Numbered from the stretch's first letter, positions 1 to 12,167 are shown. The stretch is DNA of 64,000 bases from Toxorhynchites rutilus septentrionalis (GCF_029784135.1 NC_073746.1:304677665-304741664); one strand, 5' to 3'. Program-made: numbers and translations. Notes: generated by a model not told the origin, from the sequence alone.

Positions 1-69
1 ACACTGTGCCTTCATAAAGGGGGTCTTGAAGGGAGAGTTACGAGCGGCGTCCAGCAGGGCGGAGAACAT
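1..69 (-). CDS. Possible first coding exon of an unidentified gene (runs off left edge)
   Basis: The minus strand has an ATG at 67-69 preceded by a usable context (GTCAAG). The frame then stays open to the window edge and encodes a peptide beginning MFSALLDAARNSPFKTPF. The stretch is clearly richer in G and C than the DNA around it, as expected of a coding exon in this AT-rich background. I do not recognise the protein from 23 residues. It could also be a fragment of a transposon or a chance frame; the gene body, if real, lies outside the window. Confidence 0.3.
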   Translation of the reverse strand, partial: MFSALLDAARNSPFKTPFMKAQC

Positions 70-1366
70 CTTGACCGTGGTAGTTGTTTTCACTTATCTT
101 CAAGTCTGATTTATATGGCTCACACGAGCTACTCGCGGGATGGGCAAACACATTGTAAAGTCGCAATTATTCCAGCCGGCCGCAATGATTTGTTGAATCA
201 ATATGTGTGGAAAGAGAAAAAACAGATACATAGATATAAATTAGTTTTAGACTGGAGAATGAAGCTGTCGATTAAAGCTGAGATGATTAAAGATGCTTTG
301 AGATGTTTGCACTAGGATTTCAAATTAATTAGAATCAGAGCTCTGCTGAAAGGGAACAATCTTCAATAAAGCGTTTTTTCAGCTTACGAAGCTTAACTAA
401 TTGGATTGAAATCGACACTAGGGAGCCACGTGGTTTGTCGCCAATGCATTTGGTCTTAACCAGAATACAGTGTTCTTCTCGGAACCGTAGAACAAATTAT
501 TGATCCAGCACGACGTAATCTATTATATAATAAAATGTTTTCCAGCAGACACGCTGGAGATTTTTGCAAGTTCTGGAATGGATGCTTCCAGCGAATTTCC
601 AACATCGTGGGCTCGAACTTTTGATGCGCTTATTACATCCGGCTTTTCATGATAATGCTTGTAAGACGATCAATGTATCTCACTTAAATCCATATCACGT
701 ATATTTCAATCCGTTCGATTTTATATGCTGTTTAAAGCAGTTCTTCAAGCGCTTTAACTTTTTCACCATTGATTTTCATACCAGAATATTCACTCGTAGC
801 TGATTCACACATTTATATTATCAACGAATTAGTAGTTCAGATGAAAGATTACAAAATAACTCAAAACATGTTCCCAATTAGAGGAAAATTTACGACATTT
901 ACCTGGAGTTGTGCGAAAAGCTGCGGGCACGAACGTACTGCGAACAGAAAAAGGAACCACTCTGCGTTGCTGATTGAACCACTTGTACGATACCAATACT
1001 GCCATAAAAAGAATTCGGATCTCTGCGCAGATGTGAATGTGTGTTTGTGTTAGTGAAATTTAAACTGGAAAGTGCTCATTTTTTTTTGTTGACAGCTCCC
1101 ACGCAGCTTCCTGACACTGGTGAGTAGGTCAATGTTCCGGCAGGGGTTTGATATTTTTATGATTGAACTAGGGATGCCTGGTAGTTTTAAATGTCGCACA
1201 CGGCATGAAAAAAAAATTACTTCCCATGTCTTCATGGTTTTCGTGGACAAATTGGTTGCGTGTCCGCTTACTAGTGAGCGATCATTGGATTCAAAATCCA
1301 TGGTCCTCAATTGATCATCGATGTGTGTTATTACAGAACAACTTCGTCTACGCAACAATCGATTAA
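70..1366. other. Intergenic, no supported gene
   Basis: Short open frames occur on both strands but none shows a recognisable domain, a good start context or splice structure. Nothing further is supported here. Confidence 0.5.
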
Positions 1367-1983
1367 TGTGCGATTCACATAGAACGTTACGGAAAAGAAC
1401 GTCTACGTTCCGTCAACGTCTCCATCAATTCACACATGCAGTTGCACCAGCACCGTCACATCAAATGTCAAACGAATGATTTATTCAATGTTATTCATGG
1501 TGTCGCCATCTACAACAATTTTAAATTGCAATGCCCTTTTTCAAATCAGCATGCCTAGAATCAGTTCTAAATTTAGAAAAAATCAATGAAAATCATTGAA
1601 CTATATTATTTAAATGCCTAAAACCTGTAGTCCCGACCATTTTTTTTATCAATAATAATGTAGAGACTGTTTTTCTCAGCTAGTCGTTAATTGATTTTGA
1701 CTGAGAAATTGGAAACTGGGAGATATGTTGGCATAAAAAATTCAGCCAAAATCAAAACAAAAGCCGAGACACAAAGCCCATACAAAACCCCAACGAGCCG
1801 TCCGTCTCCGTCAATTATTCTTTTCTACAAATCCTGCCGGTCGTTTTCGTTGAACGTACGCTGACGAGTCGTTACGTTGCCGGTGTATGTGAATGTTTTC
1901 ATAAGAATTGCATGGTAGAATAACTGACGTAACGGAACGTGACGGGACGTGAACGTGACGTGGATGTTGTATGTGAATCGCAC
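1367..1983. mobile_element. TTAA-flanked MITE (617 bp)
   Basis: The ends are inverted repeats: TGTGCGATTCACATA on the left, and its near-complement at the right end (1969-1983). Both sides carry TTAA (1363-1366 and 1984-1987), consistent with a target duplication. Inside are many 'acgt'-containing near-repeats (for example gaacgtgacgtgg) and no open frame. Small TTAA-flanked non-autonomous elements are common in Aedes-type mosquito genomes. Family assignment is by structure only. Confidence 0.65.
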
Positions 1984-1987
1984 TTAA

Positions 1988-3286
1988 CTGTGTTTTGGAA
2001 AAGTCTTGATAGATTAGTATTATTTTTGAGATTTTCTCTCAATGTTAGGTATTTTTAAGACGAAAATACCAAAGTTTCCACATGTTTTCAAAATGTATTC
2101 ACAAAATTAAATGCCGTCACTGTAAGTCATACATTTTGAAAATGAATCCGGTGTCTGAAAATAAAGATAATGCGAAGGACCAAGCCGGGCTTGTTAATTT
2201 TGAAACTAGAAGATGAAAATTGATGTTTTACTTGTTCCATTTTCTACAGATAGAGTCAATTTCGATTGAGTGTATTCTCTACGCATACTGAACATCGATT
2301 CTTCTCCGTTCTTTTCTGCTGTCGTTTCTTTTAAATTCAGAAAACAGACGTTCTTCAATTGACGATTGAAATTGCTCGAATGGGCTATATTCGGCTCCAT
2401 TGTCGAAGAGTTTCATTTCACATGTTAAAACCCGCTGCTTTCAAATGAAATTTTTATTCGGTTTGATTTCACAAAACTGAAATATCGCGGAACGAATTCC
2501 TAAATAAGTGGAATTGAAAGAGGCATATTAGACACATCTCCAGCGCCGACAGCTGATTATTCCTGCTGCCATACTGCACAACCTTTCAAGCTTTCACATT
2601 GCCGTTTTAATTAGTTTCAGTGATTACGTTTTAACCTCTTAGCGTAATATTTAATACGTCACACATCATTTGATTTCACTACTCTGCTGACCGTTCTAGC
2701 GCCCTATGTTATGCAAGTACACCACGAGTGAGACTCGATGTTTTACGCGAAGAGGTTAGAGCTTCGAGTTACAAAAGCAAAATTCAATCCGGAATTAATA
2801 TAAGTTGCAGATAGAGGAACACCAGCAGTGTATTCTTACGCTTTTGGGTACAGGACGTGTTCTCGACAGTTCTTTTTAGAAAGTGACTTGAACGACAAGA
2901 GTTTTAAAAACAAAATACGTTCCGTTTCGTTGAAACTGTAGTGAAAGAAAGATTGAAAATGTTCACAGGCAGCGGTGAAAAAGAACCACCAGGCGAAGGG
3001 CATACAAAGGGCATAGAAACGTCGAGATGGGTTTCTACAACACTAAAGATGTAGGGCCGTATATAGCCTCAAATGTCTTAATAAAGAGAACAAAATCAAT
3101 AATTTTCTTTAGGATCATCTCTCAGAAAAATTGATGATAGCAAAACATGCGTAATATATATGTTATATCTTGCCCGAAATAAAATAATTATATTTTTCAA
3201 CAATATGAATAAAAACATTTCGGTTCGTGAGAAATAAACTGGAGCAATTTGGTTACAAATCGTACATTCCTAGATACATTCGGCTT
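1988..3286. other. Intergenic, no supported gene
   Basis: AT-rich DNA with short unsupported frames. No RNA gene or transposon end was recognised. Confidence 0.45.
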
Positions 3287-3346
3287 GATCACGAACGTCA
3301 CTTCACGGTGAAAACGAAGTGAATTGTACACAACCTTATTACGCCT
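3287..3346. repeat. Fragment of the 'TGATCACGAACGTCAC' MITE family
   Basis: The segment TGATCACGAACGTCACTTCA followed by CGGTGAAAAC closely matches the left arm of the small TIR element at 35118-35211. It is also related to the end of the repeat at 5015-5190. Only one arm is clear here. Confidence 0.45.
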
Positions 3347-4826
3347 GTCACTGTGTGTGTAGAATCCAGAAGAGTTCATCCGTCGTGACAACTTTGATGA
3401 ACTCGGTGTTATTATGAATACCACGATACTGTCATGTCACGAAGGAAAACAGGTAAATTTGTCACTTGTGTTTTAGATGGTGAAAGCTAGTCACGCGGAA
3501 TTGAGTAAGTTTAATTTCGTGTTTATTTAGTTTTTTCGCTAACATTTTGAATCTTTTCTTGTCTTGTTTAAAAAACAAAAGAAAAACATACAGTAATTTA
3601 CCCGCCTGGTGGCATTTTTGAGCGAAATTCTGACGTATCCAGAGGACGTAAATTTGTTTATTTGGATTTGGTAAATGCGCTATGGGGTTTATCTAAGGAT
3701 TAAAATGTAGATCCCGTAGGCCCATTGAAACATGGCGAAGGTCTACTCCCGATTGTCCTGAATGAACAGAAAGTTTTTGTTTCTATTTTTAGGATTAGAC
3801 TAAGAGAGAGTTGCAACACCATAAAATGGCAATGGAGGCCACTGGCCCAAATACGATCATTATGATTGATTACGTATAATATTGATTTGTTGATATTTTG
3901 AATATAAAATAATAACTGTAAATTTTTTTCAACATTGCAGAGCTAGTTTTTGTAATTCAAACATTCATAATTGGCGGACCAGACCAGAATCAGGACGATA
4001 GTTATAACTTTTCACGCTATAGATATTTTCAAACGGTATTGTTTTGAAGACATACTTTGAATGAAAGAATATTAAAAAGTGATAATAATGTTCAAACAAG
4101 GAAAAAATGAGTCTATCATTGCAAAGCATTCACAAGAAACTGTTTTTAAATTCTTTTTCCATAATTTTGATATCCGTCTAAAGAAAACCTGAATCACTTT
4201 CCGCTTTTGTCAAATTCCTTGAAACCCATCAGATGTTTCTATGAAGATTATGCTTCTGACCGACGCTGTTGACCAGTTTCTGTTTAAATAATTAATCAAA
4301 CCTCATATCCCGTATATCAAATTACACGAGAATGGGAAGGATAAGAGGATTAAGCTTCAGAATCCTATATGGGAGTAGCTCAGATTATACTGATCGTGAG
4401 GTGGATAAATTCGGGTTTGTTCTGAGATATAGAAGATATTATTATTCATCAAAATTGTAGAAACGGTTCATAAAAAATGATTCTAAATATTTCTCACTAT
4501 TCAAATGAGTAAGACAGAGCTAAGTACAAGAGTATGCGAGATTTGGATTATTGAACGTAATAGTCATGTTTTATCTCTAGCGTAATTTATAGAAAGAGAA
4601 AATAAAATTACATTCCCATATGTTCAACAACTACATTATTCCCGAGCACCCAATTATTCCTCCTCATCTTTGAGCCAGCATTTGATTCAGCAAACTAATC
4701 ATCGAGGTATAATCGCAAACTTGTCATTCTAAAACATAGATTAATACAATGGAATATTATCTCATACGCTGTATTAATTTTACTTAAATAACGTCCAAAC
4801 GCCCGAAATTATGCAACCGACACAAC
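3347..4826. other. Intergenic, no supported gene
   Basis: No frame longer than about 75 codons with coding character, and no recognisable element ends. Confidence 0.45.
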
Positions 4827-5014
4827 GTTAGTATGAAGGGTTGTTTGTCCTGGGTGTCATAGTAAAAGGCAATCAAACTGGTAATTAGTACCAGTAGAGC
4901 GTTCCTTGATGTTGCGATTAGCCAACACGCAAATGAAATGGTTTTACGAATTTTACTAGCACTTGGTGAAGCTTTGATGTCTTTCAGTTTCTAGAATGAT
5001 ATAAAATAGATTAT
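4827..5014 (-). repeat. Duplicate of the 5' part of SLC26 exon 3 plus flanking intron
   Basis: These 188 bp match 7994-8181 almost base for base (I see one substitution, near 4863). The copied block holds about 164 bp of the start of exon 3 of the SLC26 gene, its splice acceptor (CTAG) and about 24 bp of the preceding intron. It lies 3.2 kb away in the same orientation. It has no rest-of-gene around it and ends abruptly on both sides, so it cannot encode a transporter alone. It may be a recent segmental copy or an assembly or haplotype artefact. Confidence 0.85.
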
Positions 5015-5190
5015 ATACACCCGACATTACCAACATGTCTCATATAAACGGGAATGAACACTTTCACTTCACGGAGTTCATTTTTACACGCAACTGTCCG
5101 TGACAATGATGATAGACACAAAAATATTAAGTGAAGTGTAAGTGACGTGAAAGCGTACGTGGCAGTGATATTCGTGATCAGGCCCATTGT
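5015..5190. repeat. Degenerate MITE arm, GGGCCTGATCACGAA family
   Basis: The right end reads, on the minus strand, GGGCCTGATCACGAA, which matches the ends of the element at 35118-35211. Internal inverted similarity is visible (cacttcacggag against gtgaagtgtaagtgacgtg). It directly abuts the duplicated SLC26 fragment. Confidence 0.4.
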
Positions 5191-5239
5191 GAGCATATCC
5201 GGAGTGACAACTGGGATTTAACATAGTTTTTTTTTTATC

Positions 5240-5370
5240 CCATCTGTTTATTTTTTATTAGCCTCATTTGGCAATTCAGCTGTAATAGAGCCGAATTTAT
5301 CGTGTATATTTTTTCTCATGTTCTATATTAATTAGTAGCCATTTAGGCGTAAGAGTATTCCTATCTTATC
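5240..5370. repeat. Interspersed repeat shared with 9083-9290
   Basis: The string 'aggcgtaagagtattcc' and the preceding 'gtaatagagccga ... atcgtgta' block recur at 9083-9290, where the terminal motif itself appears twice. No coding capacity. Probably an old, unclassified transposon remnant. Confidence 0.5.
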
Positions 5371-6081
5371 GATACACATTTTTATCTATTACACGAATAA
5401 TGATTATGACGCTGTTGACAGCTGGATGCGTAGACGCTGTCCGAAAATTGGTACCTTGCTGGTAGTATCGGTTCTGATGTAACGGGGTGTCGTAGAACAA
5501 ATTCCAATGAATATTTTAAAACATTAGGACAATACCTAAAGCGTTACATAGGGGTTTTTGAATATTCGAAAAATTGCCAAAACGGTGGCCTTTTTTGTTA
5601 AAAATGAGATATTTTTTATGAAAAATGTCTAAATAGCGATTTAAAAAAAACCGAAAAAATGAGATGTCAAAAGACGGCTATGTAACGCCTTAGATAATCC
5701 ATTTTTACATGCTGATAAAAAATTTCAGCCAAATCGGTCGAGTGAATCCTGAGGTCCTGAGTGAATAACGTGAATAACGTTGATAGAAAATATACAGAAA
5801 CTAATGATATATATGCAAAAAAGTATTTTACGCATTACATTCATCAACAAGAACAAGAACAAAAAAAAACAGAACATGTCACGAGCTAAACTTCTTAACT
5901 CGTATTTTTAACTTTTTTTCGACTTCTTATATCAGAATTAGTATTCTATTGTCTACTATGGAAGTTTATCTCTTGTCAGCAATTGTAATTACATTATTCA
6001 CAATTATGGTTCGTTCATTTCAGTCGTCTAAAACTAGGACGCAAGTGGCAAATTTTTCGTCTCAATCTAGGTCATACGGAG
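5371..6081. other. Intergenic, no supported gene
   Basis: AT-rich, with A/T homopolymers. Nothing recognisable. Confidence 0.4.
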
Positions 6082-6537
6082 TCAATCAAACTTATTTTTC
6101 AAGTGCATTTCACATGAAAAAACTTGCAACCATGCGGTGTCAAATGTTTCTCCGTCGAAGGAACAATCAGAAAACACGAACTCCTGACCTGCGTGAAGCG
6201 AAAGTATCAGTTTGGCTCTGTCCAGCATCTTCTTCTTCGTTGTAGCCTTCGTTACCCCGTGAACCTTGTGTTTCTTGTACGACTTGTATCCCAGGTCCTT
6301 CGTTATGATCGTGTGGGCAATCCCGATTGATGCATCCAGGTCAGCTGCGATCTTCTGGATCGAGCGGTTCATTTTTCGACAAACCCGCTCCCTCACCACC
6401 TTAATGGCTGCTGGCATCCTCGCCGAACGCAGCCGCCCGGATCTCGCACGGTCCTTGGCCAAGCCCGTCTCCCGAGACCGACGGATGGTGGTATAGATGA
6501 AATTTCCCCTCACCCCATGGGATGCCCACCTACACAA
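6082..6537 (-). pseudogene. Tc1/mariner-type transposase relic (N-terminal half)
   Basis: The minus-strand frame of 151 codons contains an N-terminal linker and helix-turn-helix typical of Tc1/mariner (maT-like) transposases: RARSGRLRSARMPAAIKVV, then a second HTH ending KDLGYKSYKKHKV, then DRAKLIL and LHAGQEFVFSD. The last segment corresponds to the first catalytic Asp block. The frame ends soon after, and the second and third catalytic residues and the terminal repeats are absent. It is therefore a 3'-truncated, non-functional fragment. Lineage within the superfamily is not certain. Confidence 0.6.
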
Positions 6538-6859
6538 CGATGAAAAGTTGTATTCGAACTGTATATCCTATATGAAAAATTAAGAGTGTACATGATTCAA
6601 ATTTATTATTGTCATACAAGAATAAATTTTGTGGAAAATTCGGATATAATATTGATAAAATAACAGCAGATATACGCTTATAAATAATGATGATAATCAT
6701 TTTTCTAAAATATACACACATCGACAATAAATATAAAGAGGTAATTTTTCTAAGGAACCATAGCAAGAGAGAATACGTTTCGCCAGTACTCAAAAAGTTC
6801 GCTAAATAGGTATCAGCGTCTAGAACACGGCGTCTCCGAACTCCTCCAATGAAATGGGA
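6538..6859. other. Probable 3' flank of the SLC26 gene
   Basis: Lies just downstream of the transporter stop codon. The minus strand holds an AATAAA about 250 bp past the stop (near 6603), a weak candidate polyadenylation signal. No gene. Confidence 0.35.
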
Positions 6860-8871
6860 TCAAATCCGTGTATGGTTTTGATTCCTCTCCACAAGTTCTA
6901 CAGGTATAGATTCATGTTCGCTAGTGGGTGATAATAGTGGCGATGCGACTTCACTGAGATCGCCCTTCCGGCTGTCACAACTTAGCTCGTGAAGTATTTT
7001 TTCTAGGTCACGTTCATCGTTTGCTTCCAACATCGTACTCTTCAACGATTTACGCAGCATTCTGCGCACGTCACTGGATGGTGCCATCACTATCAGTGGA
7101 ACCTTTTTGGTTTCGAGCTCCTTTCGAAACGCTCCAAGCCCAGTGGCAGCTGTGTAATCAAATTCTGGAACAACAGCTGTTTGAACAGATTTTCTCATTT
7201 CAAAATATGTATCATACCATGCACTATTCGACAATCCAACACCACAGGAATGTGTCCATGTTTGAGAATCGCTTTCGAAATACCATTCCGTACCCACTCA
7301 ACCGCAGGAAAGTAGATCAGACTGTGGCTCGGTCTGATCACGATGTATCGCACATCGAGTGACGTTGAGGCGACCTCGACGCTCAGCATTGGACGAGCTG
7401 TTCGATACACCACAAACGCCAAATCAGCCAGCACGCCCGCCAGCAGTCCTAGTTCCACCCCAACACCCAAGCTTAGCACAAATGTGACCGCACCGGGAAT
7501 CAGCTCTCTTTTGTTGCACCGCCAAAGCGGCCGAATCACTTCGTATTCAATCATGAAAATAACCGCCGAAATGATGACAGCACTGAGCGCGGCTTTCGGA
7601 ATGTACCGGAAGTAGGGCGTGAGTAGTCCCAAGGCCAACAGTACCAACGCACCGGTGTAGATTCCACCGATTGGCGTTCGCACTCCGCTAGCGTGATTAA
7701 CAGCACTCCTCGAGAAGGACCCCGTCACGGGGATGGAACTGAAAAACGATCCACAGATATTGCTCAGAGAAAGCGCCACCAGTTCCTTGGTTGGATTGAT
7801 CCCGCTGCCTCCGAAGGCTTTTGAGATTGCAACGTTCCCTAGCACTGCTATTACCGGCACCAGGGCGATGTTTACACCCAGTTCCGAAACCATGGCTGTA
7901 AAATTTAGATCGGTGGTTGTGGCGTTCGGTGCTGGAATCTTGGTGGTGAAAGCTGGTACACGGAATGCCGGAATGCCACTTTTAACGGTGCCAGTTAGTA
8001 TGAAGGGTTGTTTGTCCTGGGTGTCATAGCAAAAGGCAATCAAACTGGTAATTAGTACCAGTAGAGCGTTCCTTGATGTTGCGATTAGCCAACACGCAAA
8101 TGAAATGGTTTTACGAATTTTACTAGCACTTGGTGAAGCTTTGATGTCTTTCAGTTTCTAGAATGATATAAAATAGATTATTGAATGCTACGGTTGTGTT
8201 TGAGAATCGTTTACTCTGAGAGCAAGAAGGACTGCAATGGAGACAATGCCCAATATAGTGTCAGAAATCCGGATTGTGCCAAATTTTTCTACTACCGTGG
8301 CGATGGTTTGAATAAACCCTGAACCTGAACCACCTCTGATACCAAGCAGAGCTTTCAGCTGAGAAGCCCCGATGATGAGTGCTGTAGCTGACGTGAATCC
8401 GACTGTTACCGGCAACGAAATTAGGTCTACTAGTGCTCCTAGCCTCAAAACTGCCATCAGTAGTTCCACGATTCCCGAAAGGAAGCAGAGGAGAATCGCA
8501 AAATGTGGTCCAGAATCCCCTCCGTATCCTGTGTGTCGACTTGTCATTAACGCGAGCAGCGCCGTCGGTCCTATCGTCACCTCACGGCAACCTCCCATTA
8601 AAGCATAAACCAAACAGCCCACGAAAGCCGAATATAATCCGTACTGGGAATCAGAGTTCTGATTAGTCAATATTCATAGTCAGAGCCAACAATTACGGTA
8701 CTGACAAACCTGTGGTTCCAATCCAGCCAGTGTAGCGTAGGCTAAACCTTGTGGCAGGACGGTCAGTCCCACGGTGATTCCCGCGATGAAATCTGCCACC
8801 CCAAATCGTGCGTTGTACCCTCGGAGCCATCTAGCCAGCGGGATAATTTTCTCCACGCGGTTGAGACCCAT
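6860..8871 (-). CDS. SLC26 / SulP family anion (sulfate) transporter
   Basis: Four exons on the minus strand: 8710-8871, 8215-8643, 7218-8157 and 6860-7164. All introns are GT-AG (66, 57 and 53 bp). Joined they give 612 codons including TGA, close to the family norm of about 600-700 aa. Exon 1 supplies DFIAGITVGLTVLPQGLAYA. The exon 1/2 junction restores the SLC26 signature PQYGLYSAFVGC. Exons 2-3 supply hydrophobic spans, including NPTKELVALSLSNICGSFF and GSFSRSAVNHASG. The C-terminal STAS domain (FDYTAATGLGAF onward) lies across exons 3 and 4. The product should be a multi-span plasma-membrane transporter of sulfate or other anions; exact substrate cannot be read. The start is uncertain: ATG 8869-8871 is the first in-frame ATG, but the frame stays open upstream and another 5' exon may exist. 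Part of exon 3 is duplicated at 4827-5014. Confidence 0.88.
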
Positions 8872-9642
8872 AACGCCTGCGGGTTTCTTGCACCTGCGTT
8901 GTGATCGCTTTTTTTCGAAAAAGAAATGCTGTATCGACCTGCGCACGCAGCAGATGCCACTCGTTCGCTTATCTAGTATCTGATTGTGCTGAAAAATTAT
9001 ATCAATCGATTAAATAATGATTGTGATGAACTCAATACCGTTTTGTCTCAAGTTTCGAACACTTATGCTTTTTATTTCCATTTGTTTATTTATTTAGGCT
9101 TATTAGTATTTTAGGTGTAACAGAGCCAGATTTTAATCGTGTACATGTCACATGTTTTGTCGTATCTATAAATAGCACATTAAACAGTTGCCATCTTAGG
9201 CGTAAGAGTATTCCTTCTATACCATTGCATATGGTACAATACACAGTAACCATTTAGGCGTAAAAGTATTCCTTCTGTTCTTCCATTGTTCAGCTAGACC
9301 ACCGAACAGCGGAGACAGTTGAAAAAATTAATAGAACAGCCCGATGTTTCTAGTAGAGCAGAGTAAATGTATGGATTAATCGATCTTCATTCGACCGTGG
9401 ATCGATCTCCATCGCTGATTATTGTTGCGTTGGCGTAGTTATTCTGTAACAACGCAAAGATGGTCAATGTGGCTACGAAAACCCCCATCACTAATGCTTT
9501 GTTGACTATTGAATAGTGTCTCATTACTCGAAATGGTACTGTTTCGCGAGACTAATTTGATTCTTGAATACAATAGAGTCTTATCTCCACTTAAACACAA
9601 TAAAATTGATTTGTAAATCCATATTTCAATGTGTTATTTCAA
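8872..9642. other. 5' flank of SLC26 gene with an interspersed repeat
   Basis: Immediately upstream the SLC26 frame remains open for about 25 codons without ATG, so this may include part of exon 1 or an untranslated leader. At 9083-9290 lies the repeat shared with 5240-5370, with the motif ggcgtaa(g/a)agtattcctt present twice. No clear core promoter was found. Confidence 0.4.
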
Positions 9643-9965
9643 AGGGTAGGTTTAGACTAGTGATATATTCATGTGAAGAAATATGATGATATTTATAGAA
9701 ATCGCATCAACCGTTTACACTAGTGTGAACTTCTAAAATGAATATATCCATATTTTCGGTGAATTTATTCACCTGAAGTAGAACTGCATCCAACTTTAGT
9801 GATTTCTCACCAGTGAGAAATTCACAAGCGTTTACATATGCTGAATTTATTCAAGTTGTATATACCTCGAATAAGTGTATCATATTTATTCTCACCCGTT
9901 TACACCTATTTTCACGTGAATAAATCCATCTAAAGCTATAGATCTCCCTAATGTAAACCCGCCCT
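9643..9965. mobile_element. MITE with AGGGCGGGTTTACAT-type ends
   Basis: The left end AGGGTAGGTTTAGACTAG pairs with the right end, which reads AGGGCGGGTTTACATTAG on the minus strand. Within, several motifs repeat (tttattcac, gtttaca, gtgaataaat). There is no open frame. The structure is that of a small non-autonomous TIR element; superfamily is not assignable without target-site comparison. Confidence 0.6.
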
Positions 9966-10079
9966 AACAATATCTTCAATTGTACTTGACTCTAAGTTTG
10001 TGTTTTTCAAGTCTCAAGTTTGTATAAGATCAGTTACATTTTCCGTTGTTTAAGCTGTTTTGATCAATAAATCTAGAAA

Positions 10080-10735
10080 ATGTCGAAAAGTACTCACGGA
10101 GAGAAAGACAAATCGATGCATTTCACGAAGAAAATGTTGGTATCAGAGAATCGGATTAGACGATCCCATCAAGTAGTGCTCAATTATTTGGCGAACCCTC
10201 AAGGGTACAGTAAGAAGAATAGAGCTCCACGCAAATCGAAGCTCTCTGACCGGGATAAGCGGGAAATAGTTATAATAGCTTCGAATACTTCTACTTACTA
10301 CGTTGTCAATACTTATGCAAATAAAGCAATCTTTGAATTTAAATGTTTCCCGTGAGACAATTCGTCAAGGATTGGTAAAAAGTCCTTACACAAAGAGGGC
10401 CTAAAACATTAAAGCTTCTAATTTTACACCATTTCACATCGGAAGACGTCTGAGTTTTGCCAAAGGTCTCATGAGCCGATAGTATGTTATGACAGGGAAA
10501 GTTTTCAAAACAATGCATTTCGCTATATACCATAACGAAAAGTTCTTCAATGTATAGGTTATCTTCAGTAACGAAAAAAAGTTCAATTTGGATGGTCCTC
10601 ATGGTTTTAACGGGTACTGGCGTGATTTACGGAAGGAGGAATACACCACGATTGATGAGCTCAAGGCCGCAATATTGGAGACATGGGAAAATATCGCGAA
10701 ATTCGGTTTGGCAGGATTTGGTAAATAGCTGGGTC
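10080..10735 (+). pseudogene. Tc3-like transposase relic
   Basis: From ATG 10080 the frame runs 91 codons and resembles the N-terminus of Tc3-type transposases: ENRIRRSHQVVLNYLANPQG, then KLSDRDKREIVIIASN. Further downstream, in shifted frames and with stops, the catalytic region is recognisable: SNEKKFNLDGPHGFNGYW followed by a DLRKEE-type segment (about 10555-10645). The order matches a Tc3 transposase, but frameshifts and nonsense codons break it. The TTAA element at 10764 begins just beyond the relic. Confidence 0.65.
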
Positions 10736-10763
10736 ATGCGGATAGAATCAAATTGGTTATTAA

Positions 10764-12012
10764 CACTCCTATACTCGCGCATTGGTCTGTCAGACCGAGA
10801 AATCAATAATTCGTTAATTTCTCAGAAAATATCAACACTACGACTTGGCGATTCTCTCTAGCTTCGTTATTCGTCGTTCGTCATCGTTTAGCGTATCGCA
10901 TGTGTTGGTACAAAGGGAACGTGTGCCACATTTTAACACTTTCGGTCTGACACACCGACGCGAGTATAGGAGCAACTTTTTTGGACAAGTGCCTTTTTTC
11001 ATATTCTAGAATATTGTTGGATGAAATATATAAATTACTGTTAGTGGCGTGGAATATTTATTGAATATAATGCATAAGATCATTACCGGACTATTCTTAT
11101 CTGATTTCAGTCCCTTTTGTAACTGGATTGAACGGATCCATATATTAACTATTCGTCGTTAGATGCATACGCTCAAAAGCATAATATAAATGTTTGGCTT
11201 TCGTATAGTTATTCGCTAAATATAATGGTCATACATATACACACTTGTGAAAGAATTTCACTTGTTGAAGAATTGTAAACAGTAAACTATAAACTAATCG
11301 GTAGCTTATGATAATTTTTAACAGTTACAGTTTCGGGGATATTTTTTTTAATAATGGACAATATCGACAAGAAAACAAGAAAAAGAAAAGCAAGTTCCTA
11401 GAAATCCTTTTATATCGTCTTTTACGCCCCATCTAAAAAAGGCATTAATTCTTAGTTTGCCAAGAAAACAGAGACAAAGAATATCAGAAATATGCTAACT
11501 TTATATTCCAGAACCTTTATCATCTGGTAATTAACTAGAAGACATTCTTCTCTTCGATAAAAGACCCGAAAACACGCAACAACTGCATAAAATTTGAAAA
11601 ATATGTTTGTTTCGAGCATTCAGTTATGCAATGTTCTGATTCTTACTCCAAAGAAACCACAATCGATTGATACGTTTTTATGTTATTTTATAGCTTATTA
11701 TACTTCCATCAATTATATTCAGTTGCTTACTTTTGATTAATTACAGTGAAAAATTCGAAATTCGTTATTTGTGTTGGAGTATCAATAATTACTCTATTTT
11801 GAGGAGGTTGAATTAGATGACTATTAAAACATAATAAAGACGAAGAAAACATATTTTATGGAAATTTTTCATTTAATAATATCCCCTTCTTCAAATAAAT
11901 GTCAATAAATCCTCAAAAATACACAATGGCAATTACAGCGAAGTTCAATTTTCGGTCTGTGACACCGTGCGCGAGTATACGTGTTATGATTTCGCACGCG
12001 AGTACAGGAGGG
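10764..12012. mobile_element. TTAA-flanked TIR element, copy 1 (1249 bp, non-autonomous)
   Basis: Flanked by TTAA on both sides (10760-10763 and 12013-12016). The left end is CACTCCTATACTCGCGC; the right end on the minus strand reads CCCTCCTGTACTCGCGTGC. Further inside, the motif 'cggtctg(t)cagaccg / cggtctgacacaccg' recurs near both ends. TTAA target duplication with short C-rich ends is the hallmark of piggyBac-type transposons, but there is no transposase frame, so it is best seen as a non-autonomous derivative. A second copy of nearly the same length lies at 53994-55235. Confidence 0.75.
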
Positions 12013-12167
12013 TTAAAAAGAATCCAATAGAATTGTCAAAAGACATCCAATAATCAGAAGGGGAAAAAGTGTTACTTTTCTTATAATAATCCACTACATA
12101 GAGAAATAATTGTTATTAAGGCGAAGATCATCGAATTAATAAATATGAACGAACTACAAAGAAAGCT

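Noticed and set aside
8372..8608. Plus-strand frames over the SLC26 gene
   Set aside because: Antisense shadows; the minus strand has family motifs and introns.
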